A DNA stretch of 57,273 nucleotides. It comes from JAQVWU01 sp964628455 (lineage in GTDB: Bacteria; Bacillota; Clostridia; Oscillospirales; CAG-272). Of the stretch, positions 51,529-57,273 are shown one piece after another (position 1 is the first letter of the stretch; every line of letters begins with the position of its first letter). The notes beneath the pieces are model-generated. The model made no database searches, had not been told where the DNA came from, and saw only the letters and a program-made list of their open reading frames with translations. Location of the stretch: NCBI GenBank assembly GCA_964628455.1, contig CAZVPD010000004.1, forward strand, positions 1 to 57,273, read 5' to 3'. Made by a program: the position numbers and the translations under genes.

Positions 51529-52643
51529 GCGGACACCGCCGTCTGCGCCGTTCTGTGATCGTGCGGTTTTTCATGATCCGGCCGGACCGCTTCGCCGCGG
51601 ATATCCGGTATTTTGGTTTTTTCTCTGTCTGCCGGATTTTCACCGATGATTTTTCCCAGAATGTCCTCCATGGTGACGATGCCCAGAGTCGTCCCGTCCG
51701 GACCGGAAACCACAGCCATATGCGAACGGCGGTGCGACATTTCCTCAAACAGTGATATAAGTTTGATGTCCGGAGGGACGCGGTATGGCTGAACCGCGAT
51801 CTTTTCGGGTGCCGGTTCGCTTTGACCGCCGGTGAGGCAGCCGAGGTAATCCCTCTGCCGCAGAATGCCGGTGATATGGTCGATGTCTCCCCTGAATACG
51901 GGAAGCCGTGAATATTCGGCTTTTATTAACAGCCCGCGGATTTGTTCCGCCGGCAATGCTGCGTCCAGCGCGGTTATATTTTCGCGTTTTGTCATAACGT
52001 CGCCTGCGCGAAGATCGCCGAATTCGACTGCCGAATACAGGATCTGTTTTATATCGGGTTCGAGGACCCCTTCTTTTCCCGCGTTTTCGATGAAGTTCTG
52101 AAATTTCTCTTCCGTTTCCGTTTTTTCCGTTTTTTCGATTGATTCCGAAGCCGCCGCTTTTTTATCGCGGTGCCGGGTCATCCCCTTCTGCAATTCCCGT
52201 AATAAAAGAAACAGGGCGGTAATCGGGATAAACAACATGGACAGTATTTTTACGGGCAGCGACATGATCATGGCGAATCGGTCGCTTCCGGAATTTGCGA
52301 TATTTCTTTTAATGGTTTCCGCGGAGACAAACACAAATAACGCCAGCACAACCGCTGACGCGGCAGCGCCTGCCGGACCCGAAAGTTCCGCGGCAAGCAC
52401 TGCGGACATCGCAATTGCAGTGACGTACAGGATATTTATTGCTGTTACGAGTGTAAGGGTCGTTATGTCTTTATGAGCCAATATTTCCGCGACGCGTCTT
52501 GCAGCGGCGTTTCCTTCATCCGCAAGAGTTTTTATTCGTGTGTAACTGCAGTTGTCGATTGCGGTGCCGGTCCCCGAAAGGATGCCGCCCGCAGCGATCA
52601 GCACGATAATGATAATACATCGGGGAATACTGTCGTCTGTCAT
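51525..52643 (-). CDS. CNNM/CBS protein, third copy lacking the C-terminal CorC domain
   Basis: 372 residues. Membrane domain (about 1-150) with four hydrophobic segments, a basic/acidic linker, and a CBS pair (about 200-325; GDVMTKRENITALDAALPAE; YSRLPVFRGDIDHITGIL; VTMEDILGKIIGENP). It ends in a charged tail where the two paralogues carry CorC_HlyC, so it is a naturally short form or has lost that domain. The CBS2 segment VVSGPDGTTLGIVTMEDILG lacks the DEYGG of the others. First gene of the cluster, with its own promoter and a leader of about 120 bases. Confidence 0.82.
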   Translation of the reverse strand: MTDDSIPRCIIIIVLIAAGGILSGTGTAIDNCSYTRIKTLADEGNAAARRVAEILAHKDITTLTLVTAINILYVTAIAMSAVLAAELSGPAGAAASAVVLALFVFVSAETIKRNIANSGSDRFAMIMSLPVKILSMLFIPITALFLLLRELQKGMTRHRDKKAAASESIEKTEKTETEEKFQNFIENAGKEGVLEPDIKQILYSAVEFGDLRAGDVMTKRENITALDAALPAEQIRGLLIKAEYSRLPVFRGDIDHITGILRQRDYLGCLTGGQSEPAPEKIAVQPYRVPPDIKLISLFEEMSHRRSHMAVVSGPDGTTLGIVTMEDILGKIIGENPADREKTKIPDIRGEAVRPDHEKPHDHRTAQTAVSA

Positions 52644-52765
52644 GAAATTTAAAATTTCTCCGTGTCGTGCGCGGACAGCTGTACCGGAACAAGCGTTATA
52701 AGAAGCGCCGGGCTGCGCTTGGCTGTCGGCGCGGGTTTTTCTGCCCGCAGCGATTGATTTGATTC

Positions 52766-52794
52766 ATTGTATCACAGATTATTCTTGTTTTCAA
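52766..52794 (-). promoter_or_regulatory. Promoter of the CNNM-GH127 cluster
   Basis: Minus strand: -35 TTGAAA (52789-52794), 17-bp spacer, -10 TACAAT (52766-52771). The leader contains a small hairpin GCGGG/CCCGC. I see no M-box consensus. Confidence 0.72.
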
Positions 52795-52895
52795 GTGATA
52801 TTGATAAATTGTTAAAAAATTCTGCAGGTCACAAATAAAAATATAAATGTTTACAATTATTCCATTATATTTATGACCCAAAAACATGAAAGACA

Positions 52896-52904
52896 TGTTA
52901 TAAT
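52896..52904 (+). promoter_or_regulatory. Extended -10 promoter of the Cys-rich miniprotein gene
   Basis: TGT-TATAAT. It is overlapped by a 6-bp inverted repeat AACATG/CATGTT with 5-bp spacer (52883-52899), a possible operator. Confidence 0.55.
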
Positions 52905-52940
52905 AGAATGGTATAAATATTAAAACAGGAGGACACCATT

Positions 52941-53279
52941 ATGTATTTTATGAAACTCGCTAAAAAAGAACCCGAAGTGAACAAATGGCTCGCTGCGATT
53001 GTGAAAATTGCGGTATTTGTCGGGGTGGTAGTCGCTGTTTTCTTTGTAGTCAAATATATCTGTAAAAAACACGGTATAAAATCCGCGTCGGATGCTCCCT
53101 GCGGCTGCGGCTGCGGCGATGACGAATGCGACTGCGGATGCTTCGATGAAGACGAGTGCAGTGACGAAGACGATGAATGCTGCTGCGAAGACGAATGCTG
53201 CTGCGACAGCATCGATGCGGATAAGGACACGGACGAAGATATCACCGTCGAAATATCCGAAGAAGAGAAACAGGACTGA
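52941..53279 (+). CDS. Membrane-anchored Cys/Asp/Glu-rich miniprotein
   Basis: 112 residues. Amphipathic N-terminus, one transmembrane helix (about 17-40, WLAAIVKIAVFVGVVVAVFF), then a basic KK stop and a tail packed with Cys and acidic residues. Thirteen Cys lie between residues 54 and 88 (CGCGCGDDECDCGCF, then two CCC triplets separated by acidic residues), plus Cys41. The tail is highly acidic to the end. AGGAGG precedes the ATG by eight bases, and a strong promoter and terminator frame the gene, so it is a real monocistronic unit. The N-terminus recalls the small DUF-type membrane proteins of Clostridia; the tail suggests metal or redox chemistry, unproven. I recognise no named family. 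Confidence 0.75.
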   Translation: MYFMKLAKKEPEVNKWLAAIVKIAVFVGVVVAVFFVVKYICKKHGIKSASDAPCGCGCGDDECDCGCFDEDECSDEDDECCCEDECCCDSIDADKDTDEDITVEISEEEKQD

Positions 53280-53292
53280 TTTTACCGGAAAA

Positions 53293-53317
53293 CTCCCGCT
53301 TCGGCGGGAGTTTTTTT
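53293..53317 (+). terminator. Intrinsic terminator of the Cys-rich miniprotein gene
   Basis: CTCCCGC/GCGGGAG with a TTCG tetraloop and seven T. Confidence 0.93.
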
Positions 53318-53414
53318 GTGAAGAAAAATGTCTCGGGCTGTATAATTTATCTTGATTTTTTTTATTGTATATGTTATAATTCGAAAAGCGAAGCAGGATA
53401 TGCTGTAATAGTAT

Positions 53415-53501
53415 GCCGGTGTGATGGAATTGGCAGACGTGCTGGACTCAAAATCCAGTCCTGGCAACAGGGTGCGGGTTCGACCCCCGCCACCGGCACC
53501 A
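53415..53501 (+). tRNA. tRNA-Leu (anticodon CAA)
   Basis: 87 bases including an encoded CCA. The acceptor stem GCCGGTG/CACCGGC pairs perfectly; anticodon stem CTGGA/TCCAG holds the loop CTCAAAA, giving anticodon CAA (codon UUG). There is a variable arm, as expected for type II tRNA-Leu, and the T-loop is GGTTCGACCCC. It marks the border between ordinary and AT-rich DNA. Confidence 0.95.
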
Positions 53502-53712
53502 CATCATGTAATCTCATTGATACGATAAAACCCTCTTCAAATTGGAGCGGGTTTTATTGCATTTATACGCGAAAAGCATTGTTTTCAAATGATTTTTTAT
53601 TTGGCTGATAATTTAGCTTAAAAGAGCTTCGGTGTCATCGTCGAATGAATTTTTATTGTTTTTGCTTAAAGTTTGTTAATAATATATGAACAAATGCACC
53701 CCCCCTCGGCTG

Positions 53713-53754
53713 CGTGCGGGAGTGTAAAAGTTCCGTGCGGGAGTATAAATTTTC
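53713..53754 (+). repeat. Tandem repeat of 21 bp, two copies
   Basis: Two adjacent units begin CGTGCGGGAGT (53713-53733 and 53734-53754) and differ at a few positions near the end. It lies in the AT-rich spacer just past tRNA-Leu. No function is evident. Confidence 0.6.
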
Positions 53755-53863
53755 AGTATAAAAATTTTTCAGCATAAGCCTACACGCACGAAATCAAAGC
53801 AGCATTGTGACCGAAATCAACCTTTCCGCCAGCAGGTTTTACCCGTGTAGTTGAGCGATAAAT

Positions 53864-54260
53864 TCATTTATTGACGATAAAAGCGGTAGGGTTACAAGAA
53901 AATTCGTCATATTCATCCGTAAACATCATAAGGTCTTTTTCGGCGGAGGGTTCTCCGAACTGCAATACGCTGTCAAGACCGATATCCATACCCGGAACGT
54001 TGAGATATTACCAGCTTGCCGCTTTGGTAACGCCGTAATTGCTCCAGATTGCGTTGAGCATAACCACGTCGGAGACGAGGTGCTCAGCCATTATACGGGT
54101 ACAGTTAAACACAAGATTGTAATCAAGCACGACCTGCTGCGTATTGAATCCTGCATACCGCGCCAACCTCTATAACAATAAACGAATCGGGATACAATCT
54201 GGTTTGCCTCCGTTCATCGCTGTCACGTAACGATTAAGCTTTTCGAGATAATTTTTTCGG
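53864..54260 (-). pseudogene. Remnant of a uroporphyrinogen-decarboxylase-family gene
   Basis: On the minus strand one frame reads NYLEKLNRYVTAMNGGKPD, CIPIR, then a stop, then RYAGFNTQQVVLDYN, RIMAEHLVSDVVMLNAIW and a second stop, then YLNVPGMDIGLDSVLQFGEP, TDEYDEFSCNPTAF and a stop. This matches the N-terminal part (about 130 residues) of URO-D/MtaA-like methyltransferase proteins, which start with a NGGKPDRVPIRPF-like segment. Two in-frame stops and the missing C-terminal two thirds show decay. It lies in the region behind tRNA-Leu. Confidence 0.75.
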
Positions 54261-54514
54261 TTCCAATTAATTATAATATAGCGATCCTCCTTTTTATAAT
54301 GACGGAACGGAATTTTTGATTTGTTTTCGGAAGTTCCATTTATGAAATGTTTTCAACAAATTTCTTCATAATATATAGTATCATATACATTATCGCCGGT
54401 CAACATAAATCCGACAAATATAATATTGAAAGAAAAATATTATTTAATAAAAGCTATTGTAATATAACACAAATAATAGTAAGATTTAGGTACTTAAAAA
54501 AAAGGAGTGATCTC
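54261..54514. other. AT-rich spacer before the sigma-factor gene
   Basis: No gene is supported. It is AT-rich with several TATAAT-like hexamers (for example near 54419) but no convincing -35. Confidence 0.35.
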
Positions 54515-55099
54515 TTGATTTTCTTGATTATATTCAATGCTCTGGATAACGATGAACGGGATTTTATTACAGTGCTTTATGAGAAACATTCGCGAAAAAT
54601 ATTAGCATATGCCCGGAGTGTTCTTCATAACGAACAGGATGCTCTGGATGCATTAGACGATATTTTCATAAAAATAATGCAGGATATCGAAAAATTTATG
54701 CAATGTGACAGTGATAAAACCGCTGCTCTGATTATTATATACAGCAGAGGAGTGTTATTTAATAAATACAGGAAAAAGAAAACCGAAAATAAAATATTTA
54801 CTTCTATGTATTATACAGATGAAAACGGAGATGAAATTGAAACTGTTATTGAAGATTCACAGCCGACTCCGGACGAATTGCTGATAACAAAAGAAACTGT
54901 GCGCTTGGTAGAAAAATCTCTGCGTTCATTAAAAGGGATAGATCAGGATATTATAAAGTTAGCATATTATTATCATTACAGGCAAAAAGACATAGCCGGT
55001 ATACTTGGTATAAGCGAAACAAACATAAGCACTCGAATTTTACGCATAAAAGAAAAATTGATTAAATATAAAGGCGGTGAACTCTATGACAGAATTTGA
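54515..55099 (+). CDS. Small sigma-70-family (ECF-like) sigma factor
   Basis: 194 residues. Region 2 (about 10-75) reads DNDERDFITVLYEKHSRKIL and QDALDALDDIFIKIMQDIEK, and region 4 (about 135-190) reads LRSLKGIDQDIIKLAYYYHY and QKDIAGILGISETNISTRIL with a helix-turn-helix. It directs RNA polymerase to a small set of promoters. The TTG at 54515 is chosen because AAAGGAGTG lies four bases before it; a longer frame upstream has no ribosome binding site or family similarity. The next gene overlaps by 14 bases and encodes a membrane protein that looks like its anti-sigma partner. Base composition is AT-rich compared with genes left of the tRNA. Confidence 0.8.
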   Translation: MIFLIIFNALDNDERDFITVLYEKHSRKILAYARSVLHNEQDALDALDDIFIKIMQDIEKFMQCDSDKTAALIIIYSRGVLFNKYRKKKTENKIFTSMYYTDENGDEIETVIEDSQPTPDELLITKETVRLVEKSLRSLKGIDQDIIKLAYYYHYRQKDIAGILGISETNISTRILRIKEKLIKYKGGELYDRI

Positions 55100-55769
55100 A
55101 TCCGCAAAAATGGACGCTTTATTATTTATTTTTGCCAAAACAATAGTTGATGATGATTTGAAATTATGGTATTCCATTAACGATAACGATATTGTAATAA
55201 ATAAAAAACATGACAGGAAAATCCGTAAAATGTTTATGTATGAAACAAAAACCATTCCGGATTCCATTCGCATGCGTAATTTCAAACATGTTATCGCAGC
55301 TTGTCTTATCATAATGTCTATTATGATGATATTAGCCATGAGTATTACGGCCGTAAGAAAAGAATTCATCAACGCTGTATCCGAATGGTTTGAAAAATAT
55401 GTAGTGATATATTTTATTGCAGAAACGGAAGATGGGCTATCAGCGGAGATTATAAAAAAAGAACCTGCAATTATCCCCGAAGACTGTGATAAAAATGTTG
55501 TTATTGATACACCGTTTACTTATGCAATTGATTATTATAAAAACGGTGAGTTGATTCTGACTTACCTACAGAAACCTCTTGAAAAGGAAACTTCTTTTGA
55601 CAATGAAAAGCACTCCTTCTCGGAGATACAAGTAAATAGTTACAGTGCGATATTGTTCGAAAATGATGATAATGCAATATTATATTTTCATGACGATAAA
55701 TACTCGTATACCATGACCGGAATTATCAACTCTGAAGAAATAATCAAAATTGCAGAAAGCATAAAATAG
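55086..55769 (+). CDS. Membrane-anchored anti-sigma-like protein (DUF4367-type)
   Basis: 227 residues: cytoplasmic N-terminus (about 1-75), one transmembrane helix (about 77-100; HVIAACLIIMSIMMILAMSI) and an extracytoplasmic domain (about 120-227) with TYAIDYYKNGELILTYLQKP, FSEIQVNSYSAILFENDDNA and a final GIINSEEIIKIAESIK. This is the DUF4367 pattern seen in clostridial proteins encoded next to ECF sigma factors. The overlap with the sigma gene supports a sigma/anti-sigma pair. The start at 55086 follows AAAGGCGG. The signal sensed is unknown. Confidence 0.72.
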   Translation: MTEFESAKMDALLFIFAKTIVDDDLKLWYSINDNDIVINKKHDRKIRKMFMYETKTIPDSIRMRNFKHVIAACLIIMSIMMILAMSITAVRKEFINAVSEWFEKYVVIYFIAETEDGLSAEIIKKEPAIIPEDCDKNVVIDTPFTYAIDYYKNGELILTYLQKPLEKETSFDNEKHSFSEIQVNSYSAILFENDDNAILYFHDDKYSYTMTGIINSEEIIKIAESIK

Positions 55770-55946
55770 ATTAAAACCATTATCTAATAAGATAGAAAAT
55801 CTTATTTATCGGTAATGTCAATAAAAATCAAAGTCAATATTATGCAATATACAGAAATATATACTATTTTTTAAAAACATGTGATATTTATGGTTCTTGA
55901 TTGTTATATATAATAGAATCAAATAAAATGAAAAGAGGATGTCTGT

Positions 55947-56381
55947 ATGAAAAAACGTATTATTCTATTTGCTTTGGTCATTTTATTAGTGTTTGCCGTC
56001 GGCACGCTTCATGTATCTGCTTCGACCGGTAACAGCTTCAGTACAGTGACGAGTGAAGCACAAACACGTTGGAGCGCTTTTACCGGTGTAAGTACTCAAA
56101 TCGACTTTAGCGGAAACACCGGATATGTTAGTGCAAAAGCGACCGCATCATCATCAACCAGTCAAATTGAAGGCACAATCACTGTATATCAAAAAGTTTT
56201 AATATTTTGGGTGGAAGAACTCACATGGACAAGAACAGTAAGCAGTAATACAATAAACATGAGCGAAACATTCACAGGTATAAACGGTAAAGAATACAAG
56301 GTTGTGTTTGAAGCTACAGCAACATATAATGGAGGTTCTACAGAAACCATTTCTGCACAAGATACGGCGATATGTTCGTAA
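55947..56381 (+). CDS. Small secreted protein of unknown function
   Basis: 144 residues. Signal peptide (1-26) ending VSA-ST. The mature part is Ser/Thr-rich and probably all-beta: TGYVSAKATASSSTSQIEGT, KVLIFWVEELTWTRTV, FTGINGKEYKVVFEATATYN, ending in a single Cys at the penultimate position. AAAGAGG lies before the ATG. Similar small secreted proteins are known in Clostridia, but I cannot name a function. As the next gene after the sigma/anti-sigma pair it is a candidate target of that sigma factor. Confidence 0.65.
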   Translation: MKKRIILFALVILLVFAVGTLHVSASTGNSFSTVTSEAQTRWSAFTGVSTQIDFSGNTGYVSAKATASSSTSQIEGTITVYQKVLIFWVEELTWTRTVSSNTINMSETFTGINGKEYKVVFEATATYNGGSTETISAQDTAICS

Positions 56382-56526
56382 AATTATATAAATTAAACAA
56401 TTTTACACAAGTTTATGTAGTATTTTTCGTATCTTTATAGCTTTATCGCCATATATATTCTCAATCTGTATCTCAGATTAAGATGTTTTCCAAAAAATCA
56501 AAATGTGAATCACGAAAGGAAATAAC

Positions 56527-57234
56527 ATGAAAAAATATATTAATACTATATGTATAGCGTTGATATTCTTTATTTGTCTTGGCATATTTCCGATAAATGC
56601 ATATGATATATCAGATAATATTATGCAAGAAGAACACGCGAGACTTGCTTCTATAGAGTGGTTTAATTCAAATTATGGTAAATTTTACTATTTTAAAAAC
56701 ATTGATACTGAAGTTTTCCACTACTTTAAAACTGATTTGTCCGTTAAATATTATGTGGCAATCCGGTGCGAAACCATGTTGAAAGCCACCTCTGTCAACG
56801 AGCTTCCATATGTGCAGGGCATGAATCAAGTCTTGACCGCGAAAAGCACCAACAATATGCAGGCTAACGCAATAACAAGCTACATAGAAGAATTGAAAGA
56901 GTATATAGGTATTTATACAACATTAGCAATGGACATAATTGTTGAGGTAAATCAACAAACAAGCGCAGTCACATTATATTATCAGGATGGTAATTCCACC
57001 ATCATATGTCCTGTCAGTGTTCTGACATTGGATTCCAATGCAATGAAACAGGACGGTATAACGGATGCTAATGCGCTCATTAATAAAGTAAATCTATTGT
57101 CCACAAAGGGATATTCAAATTATGATAGGATAGCAGCTCGTGACTATGCGTTAAGCTGGTCATCAAATGTAACTTCTTGCGTTTGTGGTTTATCATCATG
57201 TATACCAAAATATGATAACCGTAAATTGCAATAG
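56527..57234 (+). CDS. Secreted protein resembling the N-terminal part of amidase-domain proteins
   Basis: 235 residues with a signal peptide (1-25, ending INA-YD). The C-terminal segment YDRIAARDYALSW resembles the N-terminal signature of Amidase_6-type secreted proteins (YxRxAAxxYA), but the protein ends 20 residues later, where such proteins would continue into the DCTNF catalytic motif. A double-Cys motif CVCGLSSC lies near the end. Either a shortened relative without catalytic domain or a gene cut by a stop or sequence error near 57232; the window ends 39 bases later. AAAGGA lies before the ATG. Confidence 0.55.
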   Translation: MKKYINTICIALIFFICLGIFPINAYDISDNIMQEEHARLASIEWFNSNYGKFYYFKNIDTEVFHYFKTDLSVKYYVAIRCETMLKATSVNELPYVQGMNQVLTAKSTNNMQANAITSYIEELKEYIGIYTTLAMDIIVEVNQQTSAVTLYYQDGNSTIICPVSVLTLDSNAMKQDGITDANALINKVNLLSTKGYSNYDRIAARDYALSWSSNVTSCVCGLSSCIPKYDNRKLQ

Positions 57235-57273
57235 CAAGTTGCAATAATTTTTAATATTAACGATAGTGGTAAG

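Noticed and set aside
53713..53754. Possible CRISPR array
   Set aside because: Only two directly adjacent 21-bp units without spacers, and no cas genes in the window.
53502..57273. Prophage or integrative element with integrase
   Set aside because: No integrase, transposase, capsid or conjugation gene is visible. Only the tRNA border and the composition change support an island.

Overview
The window looks like a scaffold from an uncultured Gram-positive anaerobe of the Bacillota, most likely class Clostridia. The reasons are T-box leaders, many sigma-A promoters of the TTGACA-N17-TATAAT type, GGAGG-type ribosome binding sites, lipoprotein signal peptides, CcdA/TlpA and CNNM/CorC families typical of Clostridia, and genes for using plant and host glycans (GH4, GH127, GH172). 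Three runs of exactly 10 N (3713-3722, 14469-14478, 40626-40635) are assembly gaps. Each lies inside a gene and shifts its frame, so those genes are probably intact in the organism.

Layout. 1-970: the N-terminal part of pheS with its Phe T-box on the minus strand. 1022-7754 (+): an orphan sugar-binding lipoprotein, a GH4 glycosidase and a two-subunit ABC exporter, closed by a 58-bp perfect palindrome. 7842-13530 (-): hydrolase, tcdA, methyltransferase, Lhr-like helicase and LysR genes. 13617-15903: a divergent oxidoreductase/GH172 pair. 15974-26958 (-): citrate synthase, a second orphan solute-binding lipoprotein, an acyl-CoA ligase behind a leucine T-box, aspartokinase, an SGNH lipoprotein, a DUF1294 protein and a P-type Ca2+ ATPase behind a highly structured leader. 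27211-28748: divergent PHP and AraC genes. 28897-40168 (+): a complete branched-chain amino acid cluster leuA-ilvB-ilvN-ilvC-ilvD-cimA-leuC-leuD-leuB behind what looks like a classical leader-peptide attenuator. 40232-47020: TlpA/CcdA, two regulators, a secreted CBM9-like protein, a lipoprotein and a putative glycosidase. 47065-52643 (-): three CNNM/CorC paralogues with a GH127 gene among them. 52941-53501: a Cys/Asp/Glu-rich membrane miniprotein and tRNA-Leu(CAA).

Downstream of the tRNA the DNA becomes visibly AT-richer. It holds a decayed uroporphyrinogen-decarboxylase-family gene, a small sigma factor with an overlapping membrane-anchored anti-sigma-like gene, and two small secreted proteins. 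This looks like an accessory island or variable region anchored at the tRNA gene, although no integrase is in view.

How the genes work together. The ilv/leu/cim cluster covers valine and leucine except the final transaminase, and makes the isoleucine precursor 2-oxobutyrate from pyruvate through citramalate, with LeuCD and LeuB probably shared. The most interesting signals are regulatory RNAs: (i) a 32-codon leader peptide rich in Val, Ile and Leu, with mutually exclusive hairpins before leuA; (ii) a T-box whose specifier reads CUC (Leu) before an AMP-forming acyl-CoA ligase, which hints at leucine made by activating a branched-chain acid; (iii) an unassigned, riboswitch-like leader with an intrinsic terminator before the P-type ATPase.
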